From positions 558,001 to 622,000 of the forward strand of contig NZ_LT607752.1 of NCBI RefSeq assembly GCF_900090265.1: a stretch of DNA of 64,000 nucleotides, in the 5' to 3' direction. Each line of letters starts with the position of its first letter. Position 1 is the first letter of the stretch. Source of the stretch: Micromonospora rifamycinica (GTDB taxonomy: Bacteria; Actinomycetota; Actinomycetes; Mycobacteriales; Micromonosporaceae). The translations under genes were made by a program, and so were the position numbers. Below, piece after piece: positions 42,304-50,851 of the stretch. The notes beneath the pieces were generated by a model. The model ran no database searches and had not been told where the DNA came from. It worked only from the letters and a program-made list of their open reading frames with translations.

Positions 42304-42783
42304 ATGCGGTTCGAACGGACGGTTCTTCCCGGGGTCGGACTCTGCCAGCGCTTCGCCACCACGAACGGCCAGTGGGCCAGCGTCATCTCCCACCCGGGCG
42401 GCCGGCGCGACATCGTGATCTACCACCCGGAGGACGGCGACACCGCCCTCGGCACCCTGGTGCTCGACCAGGCCGAGGCGCAGGCCGTCGCCGCCGTACT
42501 CAACCAGGCGGTCACCGTCGACCACCTGGCCGAGCTGGAACGCCAGCTCCCCGGCGTCACCGTGGTCCGAATACCCGTCGCCGTGGACAGCGTCGGTGAC
42601 GGAAAGCGCTGGCGGGACACCGGGTTGTCCGGCCGGCCGCTGTCGCTGCTGGCGGTGGTCCGCGCCGGCCGGGTCGTCCCGACCCCCGGTGACGACTTCG
42701 TCCTGCTCGCCGGGGACGAGGTGGCCGTCGCGGGTACGGAGGCGGCCACCACCACCGCCGCGGACGTGCTCGCCGGTCACTGA
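42304..42783 (+). CDS. KhtT-like cation/proton antiporter regulatory subunit (TrkA-C domain)
   Basis: A 159-residue protein. The N-terminal half begins VLPGVGLCQRFATTNGQWAS, as in KhtT-type regulators. The C-terminal half is an RCK/TrkA-C domain: VTVVRIPVAVDSVGDGKRW, SLLAVVRAGRVVPTPGDDFV and LLAGDEVAVAGTEAATTT. In Bacillus KhtT binds c-di-AMP and gates a potassium/proton antiporter. Here no KefB/KhtU-like antiporter is adjacent; the neighbours are a channel and the Mrp operon. ATG 42304 has GGGAGGTAGGC upstream. Confidence 0.8.
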   Translation: MRFERTVLPGVGLCQRFATTNGQWASVISHPGGRRDIVIYHPEDGDTALGTLVLDQAEAQAVAAVLNQAVTVDHLAELERQLPGVTVVRIPVAVDSVGDGKRWRDTGLSGRPLSLLAVVRAGRVVPTPGDDFVLLAGDEVAVAGTEAATTTAADVLAGH

Positions 42784-42932
42784 CCGGACACCACGACAGA
42801 CCGAACGACCAACCAGGGTTACGCCACCGTCGCGGTGGCCGTGCGACCCGGGGACGCCCGTCCCCGCGCCGCCGGTCCCACGCAGCCCCGAGCGGGCGGG
42901 GGAGACCCGACACCGATCTTCGAGGAGGGTAT

Positions 42933-45755
42933 GTGCTGGTCCTGGTGGCGGTCCACGCCCTGGCAGCCGTGGTCGCCCCCGGGCTGGTACGCCGATTCGG
43001 TCGCCGGGCGCTCTACGCCGTGGCGCTGGCCCCGGCCGCCACGCTGGTCTGGGCGCTGACCCGTACCGGTGGGGTGCGGTCCGGCGAGCCGGTGGTGGAG
43101 ACCTGGCCGTGGGTGCCCCGGATCGGCCTGGAACTGGCCCTGCGGATGGGCACCCTGTCCTGGGTGATGGTGGTGCTCGTCGGCGGGGTCGGCGCGCTGG
43201 TACTGGCGTACAGCGCCCGGTACTTCCGTTCCGACGACCCCGGGCTGGGCCGCTTCGCCGCCGTCTTCGTCGCGTTCGCCGGCTCGATGCTCGGTCTGGT
43301 CGTCTCCGACGACCTGCTGCTGCTCTACGTGTTCTGGGAACTCACCACCGTCTTCTCGTACCTGCTGATCGGGTACGACCCGGCCAAGCGGGCCAGCCGG
43401 CGGGCCGCCATGCAGGCGCTGCTGGTCACCACCCTGGGCGGGCTGGCCATGCTGGCCGGTTTCGTGATGCTCGGCCAGCACGCCGGCAGCTACCGCTGGT
43501 CGGTCGTCGCCACCGCCCTGCCCGACGGCGGTTACCTGGTCACCGCGCTGATGCTGATCCTGCTCGGCGCGCTCAGCAAGTCGGCGATCGTGCCGTTCAG
43601 CTTCTGGCTGCCCGGTGCGATGGCCGCGCCCACCCCGGTCAGCGCCTACCTGCACGCCGCCGCGATGGTCAAGGCCGGGGTGTTCCTGGTCGCCCTGCTC
43701 GGCCCCGCCGTGGCCGGGGTCACCGCCTGGCGGGTGGTGCTGCTCGCCGCCGGCCTGGCCACCCTCCTGCTCGGCGGCTGGGTGGCACTGCGCCAGACCG
43801 ACCTGAAGCTGCTCCTCGCCTACGGCACGGTCAGCCAGCTCGGGCTGCTGATGGTGATCCTCGGCGCCGGCACCCGGGACGCCGCGCTGGCCGGTGCGGC
43901 GATGGTGCTGGCGCACGCCCTGTTCAAGGCCACCCTCTTCCTCGTCGTCGGGATCGTCGACCACACCACCGGTACCCGGGACCTGCGCGAACTCAGCGGC
44001 CTCGGCCGGCGGGCACCGGTGCTGGCCGGGGTCGCCGTGCTGGCGGCCGCGTCGATGGCCGGGCTGCCGCCGACGGCCGGCTTCGTCGCCAAGGAGGCCG
44101 CCCTCGACGCCTTCCAGCACGGCGGTACGGCGGACCTGCTGGTGCTGGCCGGGGTGGTGACCGGCTCGGCGCTGACCGTGGCGTACACGCTGCGGTTCCT
44201 GTGGGGGGCGTTCGCCGGTAAGCCCGGTGTGCCGGCGGTCGAACCGCACCCGGCGGGCCGGTCGTTCCTCGCCGCCCCGGCGCTGCTCGCCGTCGCCGGG
44301 CTGGCCGTCGGTGTCGCCGCCCCGGCCCTCGACGGGCTGCTCGCCCCGTACGCCGACGGGTTCGCCTCCGGCGGGCCCGGCTACCACCTGGCGCTCTGGC
44401 ACGGCCTGACCCCGGCGCTGGGGCTGTCCGCCCTGGCGGTGGCGGCCGGCGGCGGCCTGTTCCTGCTGCTGCACCGGGGACGGGTGCGGGCCACCCGGTG
44501 GACGCCGCTGGACGGCGCGGCCGGCTACGAACGGCTGGTCGCCGGGGTGGACCGGCTCGCGGTCGAGCTGACCGGCGCCACCCAGCGGGGCTCGCTGCCG
44601 TTCTATCTCGGGATCATCCTGGTGGTGCTGGTGCTGCTGCCCGGCGGGGCGTTGCTCACCGGGGGGCCGTGGCCCCGGCAGTTCCGCGCCTGGGACACCC
44701 CGTTGCAGGCCGTGGTCGCCGCCCTGGTGATCGTCGCCGCCGTGATGGCCGCCCGCGCGTTGCGCCGGCTCACCGCGATGATCCTGGTCGGCGTCGCCGG
44801 CTACGGCACCGCCCTGATGTTCGTCCTGCACGGCGCACCGGACCTGGCGTTGACCCAGTTCCTGGTGGAGACCGTCACCATCGTCATGTTCGTGCTGGTG
44901 CTGCGCCGGCTGCCGGTGAAGTTCTCCGAACGGCCGATCCGGGCCAGCCGGCGCGGCCGGATCGCGATCGGGGTCGCCGTCGGCGCGGTCGTGTCCGGGA
45001 TGGCCTGGGTGGCGGCGAGCGGCCGGCTGGCCACCCCCATCTCCGAGCGGTTCCCCGACGAGGCGGTCTCCTACGGCGGTGGCAAGAACGTGGTCAACGT
45101 GACCCTGGTCGACATCCGGGCCTGGGACACCATGGGTGAGATCGCCGTGCTGGTGGTGGCCGCCACCGGTGTGGCCAGTCTGATCTTCCGCCGCTCCCGG
45201 GACCTGGACCGGCGCAGTGCCTTCCCCGGCCCCCGACCGGTGACGACCGGCGGTCCCCGCTGGCTGACCGCCGGCTTCGAGGCGCACCGGCACTCGGTGA
45301 TCCTCCAGGTGGTCACCCGGCTGCTCTTCCACGCCATCGTGCTCTTCTCCGTCTACCTGCTCTTCTCCGGCCACAACGCCCCCGGGGGCGGGTTCGCCGC
45401 CGGCCTGGTCGCCGGCCTGGCCCTGGCCGTGCGCTACCTGGCCGGCGGCCGCCGGGAACTCAACGCCGCCGCGCCGGTCGACGCCGGGGCGGTGCTCGGC
45501 GCGGGGCTCTTCCTCGCCGTCGGCACCGGAGTGGTGGCGATGCCGCTGGGCGGGGAGTTCCTCCAGAGCGCGGTGGTCGACCTGCACCTGCCCCTGCTCG
45601 GCAAGGTCCACTTCGTCTCGTCGGTCTTCTTCGACGTCGGCGTCTACCTGATCGTGGTGGGCCTGGTGCTGGACATCCTGCGCAGCCTCGGCGCCGAGAT
45701 GGACCGCCAGCAGGAGGACGCCCGCGACGACGTACACGACAAGGAGCTGGTGTGA
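42933..45755 (+). CDS. mrpA: Mrp Na+/H+ antiporter subunit A fused to subunit B
   Basis: Large core subunit, 940 residues. The ND5-like region contains LLLLYVFWELTTVFSYLLIG, SKSAIVPFSFWLPGAMAAPT, VSAYLHAAAMVKAGVFLVAL and AYGTVSQLGLLMVILGAG. MrpA C-terminal region: GVAGYGTALMFVLHGAPDLA, LTQFLVETVTIVMFVLVLRR. The last 160 residues are an MrpB domain: VVTRLLFHAIVLFSVYLLFS, GHNAPGGGFAAGLVAGLALA, GKVHFVSSVFFDVGVYLIVV. No separate mrpB exists, so the fusion replaces it. GTG 42933 follows GAGGAGGG. The next five genes each overlap by 4 bases, giving one coupled operon. Confidence 0.94.
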   Translation: MLVLVAVHALAAVVAPGLVRRFGRRALYAVALAPAATLVWALTRTGGVRSGEPVVETWPWVPRIGLELALRMGTLSWVMVVLVGGVGALVLAYSARYFRSDDPGLGRFAAVFVAFAGSMLGLVVSDDLLLLYVFWELTTVFSYLLIGYDPAKRASRRAAMQALLVTTLGGLAMLAGFVMLGQHAGSYRWSVVATALPDGGYLVTALMLILLGALSKSAIVPFSFWLPGAMAAPTPVSAYLHAAAMVKAGVFLVALLGPAVAGVTAWRVVLLAAGLATLLLGGWVALRQTDLKLLLAYGTVSQLGLLMVILGAGTRDAALAGAAMVLAHALFKATLFLVVGIVDHTTGTRDLRELSGLGRRAPVLAGVAVLAAASMAGLPPTAGFVAKEAALDAFQHGGTADLLVLAGVVTGSALTVAYTLRFLWGAFAGKPGVPAVEPHPAGRSFLAAPALLAVAGLAVGVAAPALDGLLAPYADGFASGGPGYHLALWHGLTPALGLSALAVAAGGGLFLLLHRGRVRATRWTPLDGAAGYERLVAGVDRLAVELTGATQRGSLPFYLGIILVVLVLLPGGALLTGGPWPRQFRAWDTPLQAVVAALVIVAAVMAARALRRLTAMILVGVAGYGTALMFVLHGAPDLALTQFLVETVTIVMFVLVLRRLPVKFSERPIRASRRGRIAIGVAVGAVVSGMAWVAASGRLATPISERFPDEAVSYGGGKNVVNVTLVDIRAWDTMGEIAVLVVAATGVASLIFRRSRDLDRRSAFPGPRPVTTGGPRWLTAGFEAHRHSVILQVVTRLLFHAIVLFSVYLLFSGHNAPGGGFAAGLVAGLALAVRYLAGGRRELNAAAPVDAGAVLGAGLFLAVGTGVVAMPLGGEFLQSAVVDLHLPLLGKVHFVSSVFFDVGVYLIVVGLVLDILRSLGAEMDRQQEDARDDVHDKELV

Positions 45756-46264
45756 CCCCCAACCTCACCTACATCGTGGTGGTCGGCGTGCTCTTCGCCG
45801 CCGGGGTGACCCTGCTGCTGGAGCGCAGCCTCACCCGGGTGCTGATGGGCGTCATCCTGCTCGGCAACGGGGCCAACCTGCTGCTGCTCACCGGTGGCCG
45901 GGCCGGTGGCCCACCGATCGTCGGCACCACCGACGCCGGGGAGATGAGCGATCCGCTGCCCCAGGCGATGGTGCTCACCGCCATCGTCATCACCCTCGGC
46001 ATGACCGCGTTCCTGCTGGCGCTGTCGTACCGCAGCTGGCACCTCAACGGCCACGACGAGGTGCAGGACGACGTGGAGGACCGCCGGATCATGGACCTCG
46101 CCGACCGGGACGAGGGGCCGGGCACCGACGACGCCGACCAGTCCGACTCCGACGACCAGCCCGACGACGACCAGCCCGACGACGGCCGGCCCGATCAGGA
46201 CGGCCGGCGGCCCTCGGCGGCCCCGGTGGCGGCAGCGGCCGGCGAGCGGGGGAGGGACGCGTGA
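45752..46264 (+). CDS. mrpC: Mrp antiporter subunit C
   Basis: NuoK-like subunit, 170 residues with three helices: YIVVVGVLFAAGVTLLLERS, RVLMGVILLGNGANLLLLTG and the signature DPLPQAMVLTAIVITLGMTA. The C-terminal 60 residues are an unusual Asp-rich tail (DDQPDDDQPDDGRPDQDG) that exceeds the normal subunit; it may bind cations or be a simple disordered extension. GTG 45752 overlaps mrpA. Confidence 0.92.
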   Translation: MTPNLTYIVVVGVLFAAGVTLLLERSLTRVLMGVILLGNGANLLLLTGGRAGGPPIVGTTDAGEMSDPLPQAMVLTAIVITLGMTAFLLALSYRSWHLNGHDEVQDDVEDRRIMDLADRDEGPGTDDADQSDSDDQPDDDQPDDGRPDQDGRRPSAAPVAAAAGERGRDA

Positions 46265-47841
46265 ACTACCTCGTCCCGCTGCCGGTGGTGATGCCGCTGC
46301 TCGGCGCGGCCCTGACCCTGCTGCTGGCCAGCCGGCCCCGCGCGCAGCGGTGGGTCAGCCTCACCGTGCTCACCGCGACCGTGGCGGTGGCGGCCACCCT
46401 GCTGGTCCGCTCCTCGATCGACGGGCCGCTCGTCGTCGAGGTCGGCGGCTGGGTCGCCCCGCTGGGCATCGTGCTCGTCGCCGACCAGCTCGCCGCGCTG
46501 ATGCTGGTGGTGTCCGCCGCCGTCACCCTCTGCGTGCTGGTGTACTCCATCGGGCAGGGCATGGCCGACGGGCACGAGGACACACCGCTGTCCGTCTACC
46601 ACCCCACCTACCTGGTGCTCACCGCCGGGGTGTGCAACGCCTTCCTCTCCGGCGACCTGTTCAACCTCTACGTCGGGTTCGAGATCCTGCTGGTCGCCAG
46701 CTACGTGCTGCTCACCCTGGGCAGCACCGAGACCCGGATCCGGGCCGGCACCACGTACGTCGTGGTCAGCCTGCTGTCGTCGCTGATCTTCCTGGTGGCG
46801 ATCGGGCTGGTCTACTCGGCCACCGGCACCCTCAACCTGGCGCAGCTCGTCGACCGGCTCGACGCCCTCCCCGACGACCTGCGGCTGGTGCTCCAGGGGA
46901 TGCTGCTGCTCGCCTTCGGCATCAAGGCGGCGGTCTTCCCGCTGTCGGCGTGGCTGCCCGACAGCTACCCGACCGCGCCCGCGCCGGTCACCGCCGTCTT
47001 CGCCGGCCTGCTCACCAAGGTCGGCGTGTACGCCATCATCCGCACCGAGACACTGCTGTTCCCCGGTGGCCGGACCGCCGACCTGCTGCTGGTGGTGGCG
47101 GCGTTGACCATGCTGGTCGGCATCCTCGGCGCGGTCGCCCAGTCCGACATCAAACGACTGTTGTCGTTCACCCTGATCAGCCACATCGGCTACATGCTGT
47201 TCGGGGTGGGGCTCAGCTCGTCGCTCGGGTTGGCCGCCGCGATCTTCTACGTGGTGCACCACATCACCATCCAGACCACCCTGTTCCTCGCCGCCGGTCT
47301 GGTCGAACGCCGGGGCGGCAGCACCGCGCTGGACCGGCTCGGCGGGCTGGCCCGGCTGTCGCCGCTGCTCGCCGTGCTGTTCTTCGTGCCCGCGCTGAAC
47401 CTGGCCGGGATCCCCCCGTTCTCCGGGTTCCTCGGCAAGCTCGGCCTGGTCCAGGCCGGCGTGGACGACGGCGGCGTGCTGGCCTGGGTGCTGGTCGCCG
47501 GTGGGCTGCTGACCAGCCTGCTCACCCTCTACGCCATCGCCCGGGTGTGGAACCTGGCGTTCTGGCGTCGTCCGCACCCGGAGATGCCCGAACCGCAGGA
47601 CAGCGTGCACACCGTCCGCACCGACGGGGTGGAGCAGCCCTACCGGGGGCCGGACCGCGACGCCCACCCGGGCGCGATGCTGCCCCGCCTGATGATCGCG
47701 CCGACGGTCGCCCTGGTGGTGCTGGGGCTGGGGCTGACCGTGGTGGCCGGGCCGCTGTTCGACCTCAGCTCCGACGCCGCGGACGACCTGCTGCGGCGCA
47801 CCCCGTACGTCGAGGCCGTCTACCCCGGGGGTACCCCGTGA
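46261..47841 (+). CDS. mrpD: Mrp antiporter subunit D
   Basis: ND2/ND4-like proton-translocating subunit, 526 residues. Key segments are NLYVGFEILLVASYVLLTLG (conserved Glu), LLAFGIKAAVFPLSAWLPDS (Lys), FAGLLTKVGVYAIIRTETLL (Lys) and QSDIKRLLSFTLISHIGYML, with HHITIQTTLFLAAGLVERR and GIPPFSGFLGKLGLVQAGV following. All proton-path residues expected for MrpD are visible. GTG 46261 overlaps mrpC. Confidence 0.94.
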   Translation: MNYLVPLPVVMPLLGAALTLLLASRPRAQRWVSLTVLTATVAVAATLLVRSSIDGPLVVEVGGWVAPLGIVLVADQLAALMLVVSAAVTLCVLVYSIGQGMADGHEDTPLSVYHPTYLVLTAGVCNAFLSGDLFNLYVGFEILLVASYVLLTLGSTETRIRAGTTYVVVSLLSSLIFLVAIGLVYSATGTLNLAQLVDRLDALPDDLRLVLQGMLLLAFGIKAAVFPLSAWLPDSYPTAPAPVTAVFAGLLTKVGVYAIIRTETLLFPGGRTADLLLVVAALTMLVGILGAVAQSDIKRLLSFTLISHIGYMLFGVGLSSSLGLAAAIFYVVHHITIQTTLFLAAGLVERRGGSTALDRLGGLARLSPLLAVLFFVPALNLAGIPPFSGFLGKLGLVQAGVDDGGVLAWVLVAGGLLTSLLTLYAIARVWNLAFWRRPHPEMPEPQDSVHTVRTDGVEQPYRGPDRDAHPGAMLPRLMIAPTVALVVLGLGLTVVAGPLFDLSSDAADDLLRRTPYVEAVYPGGTP

Positions 47842-48503
47842 GCCACGATCCGCCGCCGCCACGGTCCACGGACCCGCCACCCGGTGCGCCGCCGTCGCCG
47901 CGCGCCGGGGAGCCGCCGGAGCATCCCGAGGACCTGCCGTTGACCCCGGCGGCCCGCCGCCGCAACCGGGCCGTCGCGATGATCGTGCTGGTCACCGTCT
48001 GGGTGCTGCTCTGGGGGACGCTGAGCTGGGCCAACGTGCTCGGCGGGCTGGTCGTGGGGCTGGTGGTGCTGACCGTCTTCCCGCTGCCCCCGGTGACCTT
48101 CGCCGGGCGGTTGCACCCGCTGCCGCTGCTGCGGTTCGCCCTGCGCTTCCTGCGCGACCTGGTGGTGGCCAGCGTCCAGATCGCGGCACTGGCGCTGCGG
48201 TTCGGGCATCCGCCGCTGGGCGCGATCATCGCGGTGCCGCTGCGGGTCCGCTCCGACCTCAACCTGACCCTGACCGCCGAGGCGCTGTCCCTGGTGCCCG
48301 GCAGCCTCATCGTCGAGGTCGACCGGGACGCCGGCATCCTCTACGTCCACGTCCTCGGAGTGCGCGACCGCGCCGAGGTCGAACGCTTCCGCACCGGCGT
48401 GCTGGAGTTGGAGGCCCGGCTGATCGCGGCGATCGGCTCGGCCGAGGAGCGACGTCTGATCCGCGAGCACACACCGCCCGTCATGGAAGGGACCTCGACA
48501 TGA
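47838..48503 (+). CDS. mrpE: Mrp antiporter subunit E
   Basis: A 221-residue protein. The first 45 residues are a Pro-rich cytoplasmic extension. Then come membrane helices (AMIVLVTVWVLLWGTLSWAN, LGGLVVGLVVLTVFPLPPV) and the MrpE motif FLRDLVVASVQIAALALR. The soluble part has SDLNLTLTAEALSLVPGSLI, VEVDRDAGILYVHVLGV. GTG 47838 overlaps mrpD; alternatives further in would drop the Pro-rich part. Confidence 0.9.
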   Translation: MSHDPPPPRSTDPPPGAPPSPRAGEPPEHPEDLPLTPAARRRNRAVAMIVLVTVWVLLWGTLSWANVLGGLVVGLVVLTVFPLPPVTFAGRLHPLPLLRFALRFLRDLVVASVQIAALALRFGHPPLGAIIAVPLRVRSDLNLTLTAEALSLVPGSLIVEVDRDAGILYVHVLGVRDRAEVERFRTGVLELEARLIAAIGSAEERRLIREHTPPVMEGTST

Positions 48504-48763
48504 CCACTGTCGCCGTGATCGTCACCGTGCTGCTGGCGGTGGCGGGGGCGCTCACCCTCACCCGGATCGTCCGGGGGCCGTCCGTGCTCGACCGGGCGGT
48601 CGCCACCGACGTGCTGCTGGCGATCGTGGTGGCCGCCGTCGCCACGGAGGCCGCCTACAGCCGGGACGCGACCGCCCTGCCCATCCTCGTGGTGCTGGCC
48701 ATCCTCGGCTTCGTCGGGTCGGTCAGTGTCGCCCGGTTCGCCAGCCGGCGGGACGACCGGTGA
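48500..48763 (+). CDS. mrpF: Mrp antiporter subunit F
   Basis: An 87-residue, three-helix subunit: VIVTVLLAVAGALTLTRIVR, GPSVLDRAVATDVLLAIVVA, LPILVVLAILGFVGSVSVAR. The RGPSVLDRAVA loop is the family signature. ATG 48500 overlaps the mrpE stop (ATGA). Confidence 0.92.
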   Translation: MTTVAVIVTVLLAVAGALTLTRIVRGPSVLDRAVATDVLLAIVVAAVATEAAYSRDATALPILVVLAILGFVGSVSVARFASRRDDR

Positions 48764-49125
48764 GCGTGGACACGGTGCTGGACGTGGTAGCCGCGGCCTG
48801 CCTGCTGGGTGGCGCGCTGCTGAGCCTGGCCGCCGGGGTCGCCCTGGTCCGCTTCCCCGACCTGCTGTCCCGGATGCACGCGGCGGCCAAGCCCCAGGTG
48901 CTCGGCCTGCTGCTGGTGCTGCTCGGCTGCGCGCTGCGGCTGCGGACCGGGGTGGACGTCACCACGCTGGTGCTGGTCGGCGCGTTCCAGTTGGCCACCG
49001 CGCCGGTCGCCGCGCACATGATCGGCCGGGCCGGCTACCCGCACGACCGGATCCGCACCGACCTGCTGATCACCGACGAACTCGCCGCCCACCTCGACCG
49101 CCTGCACGCCGACCGGCGCGCCTGA
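48760..49125 (+). CDS. mrpG: Mrp antiporter subunit G
   Basis: A 121-residue subunit with VVAAACLLGGALLSLAAGVA, LVRFPDLLSRMHAAAKPQVL (signature RFPDLLSRMHAA) and TTLVLVGAFQLATAPVAAHM. The last gene of the mrp operon; a hairpin between convergent genes follows. Confidence 0.92.
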   Translation: MSVDTVLDVVAAACLLGGALLSLAAGVALVRFPDLLSRMHAAAKPQVLGLLLVLLGCALRLRTGVDVTTLVLVGAFQLATAPVAAHMIGRAGYPHDRIRTDLLITDELAAHLDRLHADRRA

Positions 49126-49157
49126 CGGCGGGCTTGACCGGCGGGGTGACCGCCGCG

Positions 49158-49203
49158 CCTGACCGGCGGGTGGGCCGGCGGCGCGGCGGCCGCGCCGGTC
49201 AGG
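49158..49203. terminator. Bidirectional hairpin between mrpG and the YccF gene
   Basis: Perfect 11-base arms (49158-49168 and 49193-49203) enclose a GC-rich loop that can fold further. The right arm overlaps the stop codon of the YccF-type gene. Confidence 0.6.
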
Positions 49204-49579
49204 GGGCCTCGACGACCTCGCGGCCGAGCGGCCAGAACGCCGCCGGGACCAGCTTGAAGTTGGCGATGCCGAACGGGATGCCGATGATCGTGACGCAGAG
49301 CGCGATCCCGGCCAGCAGGTGGGACAGCGCGAGCCACCAGCCGGCCAGCAGCACCCACAGCACGTTCGCCAGCCCGGACGGCACCCCGGCCCCGGGCTTG
49401 GCGACCAGGGTGCGGCCGAACGGCCACAGCGAGTACCCGGCCAGCCGCAGCGACGCGACCCCGAACGGGATGGTGACGACGAGGACGAAGCAGATCACCG
49501 CGGCGACGAAGTAGCCGAGCGCCAGCACGATTCCGCCACCGAAGATGAGCCACAGGACGTTCAGGACGAAGCGAATCAT
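49199..49579 (-). CDS. YccF-domain inner membrane protein
   Basis: A 126-residue protein with two YccF-type repeats: IRFVLNVLWLIFGGGIVLAL, TIPFGVASLRLAGYSLWPFG and LANVLWVLLAGWWLALSHLL, TIIGIPFGIANFKLVPAAFW. The repeated IPFGxAxxxL...WPFG pattern defines the family; function unknown. ATG 49579 places the first helix at the N-terminus; a longer frame starts 27 bases upstream. Confidence 0.85.
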   Translation of the reverse strand: MIRFVLNVLWLIFGGGIVLALGYFVAAVICFVLVVTIPFGVASLRLAGYSLWPFGRTLVAKPGAGVPSGLANVLWVLLAGWWLALSHLLAGIALCVTIIGIPFGIANFKLVPAAFWPLGREVVEAP

Positions 49580-49715
49580 TCTCCCATGATGACCGGTGCC
49601 CGCCACCGTGCCGACCGGCCCGGCGAGGGCGGTGGTGCGCCACCGGATGACGACGGCGGCGCGGCGCGCCGAAGGTTTCCTTCAGTCGTACCAAGATTCA
49701 TGATTTTATGTACCG

Positions 49716-50732
49716 GTGATCACTCCCACTCCTCTCATGCGTCTCGTCGGTGGTGTCTGGGCCTTCAAGACCCTCGCCGTCGGGGTCGAGTTCGGCCTCT
49801 TCACCCGGCTGGCCGGCGGGCGCACCGTCACCCTGGCCGAGGCCGCCGCCGAGTTCGGGCTCGACGAACGCCCGGCCGACCTGCTGCTGGCCGCCAGCGC
49901 GTCGCTCGGCCTGCTGGAGAAGGTCGGCGACGGCTACCGCAACTCCGCCCTGGCCGAACAGTTCCTGGTCGAGGGGCAGCCGTACTACTTCGGCGCCCAG
50001 GTGCGCTACTCCGACCTGCGTACCTACCTGCCCTGGCACCGGGTGGGCGAGGCGTTGCGGGGCAACCGGCCGCTCACCTGGGATCCGCAGCAACAGGACT
50101 CGCTGTTCGACACCACCGACCCGCAGCTGGTCGCCGAGTTCTGGGACGCCATGTTCGCCACCTCGCGGTTCACCGCCCGCGCGCTGGCCGACGCGTACGA
50201 CTTCGGCGCGCACCGCCGGCTGCTCGACGTGGGCGGTGGCGCGGGGGCGTTCCCGATCGAGTTCTGCCTGCGCCTGCCGGAGCTGCGGGCGACCATCCTG
50301 GACCTGCCGCACGTCTGCGTCCGGGCCGGGGAGCGGATCGCCGAGGCGGGGCTGACCGGCCGGATCGACGCGGTCGCCGGTGACTTCCTCGCCGACCCGG
50401 CCCTGCCGGACGGACACGACGTCATCCTGCTCAGCATGATCCTGCACGACTGGGACGAGCCGACCAACCGGGGGCTGCTCGCCCGGTGCCACGCCGCGCT
50501 GCCGCCCGGCGGCGTGATCGTCATCAGTGAACTGCTGCTCAACGACGAGCGCACCGGTCCGGCGGAGGCCGCCCTGATGGGGATGAACATGCTCGTCGAG
50601 ACCGAGGGCGGCAAGAACTACTCCGGTGCCGAGTACGCCGCCTGGCTGGCCGACGCCGGTTTCGTCGACATCCGCACGGTGCCGTTCGAGGCCCCCGGCG
50701 CCAACGGCGCGGTGCTGGCCCGCCGACCCTGA
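49716..50732 (+). CDS. SAM-dependent O-methyltransferase (family 2) 1
   Basis: A 338-residue small-molecule methyltransferase of the AcmL/hydroxyneurosporene-type fold. The N-terminal helical dimerisation domain contains GVWAFKTLAVGVEFGLFTRL and LLLAASASLGLLEKVGDGYR. The SAM motif is LLDVGGGAGAFPIEFCLRLP, then TILDLPHV, and the catalytic-His segment is LLSMILHDWDEPTNRGLL. GTG 49716 is used; ATG 49737 is an alternative. An AT-rich stretch (CATGATTTTATGTACC) just upstream is the probable promoter. It converges on the methyltransferase-kynureninase operon and may act in the same pathway. Confidence 0.85.
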   Translation: MITPTPLMRLVGGVWAFKTLAVGVEFGLFTRLAGGRTVTLAEAAAEFGLDERPADLLLAASASLGLLEKVGDGYRNSALAEQFLVEGQPYYFGAQVRYSDLRTYLPWHRVGEALRGNRPLTWDPQQQDSLFDTTDPQLVAEFWDAMFATSRFTARALADAYDFGAHRRLLDVGGGAGAFPIEFCLRLPELRATILDLPHVCVRAGERIAEAGLTGRIDAVAGDFLADPALPDGHDVILLSMILHDWDEPTNRGLLARCHAALPPGGVIVISELLLNDERTGPAEAALMGMNMLVETEGGKNYSGAEYAAWLADAGFVDIRTVPFEAPGANGAVLARRP

Positions 50733-50743
50733 CCCGGCCCCGC

Positions 50744-50784
50744 CCGGCCCGCCCCCGCCGGCCCACCCGGCGCGGGCGGGCCGG
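50744..50784. terminator. Bidirectional hairpin between the two methyltransferase genes
   Basis: Arms 50744-50754 and 50774-50784 form a perfect 11-base-pair stem, and a nested CGCCGG/CCGGCG stem (50756-50761 with 50767-50772) extends it. It lies between convergent genes. Two direct repeats of GTCAGGGCCGGTG follow at about 50812-50844. Confidence 0.7.
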
Positions 50785-50851
50785 CGGTGTCGACGGTCCG
50801 GTGTGGACAGGTCAGGGCCGGTGTCGACGCGTCAGGGCCGGTGGCGGCGGG

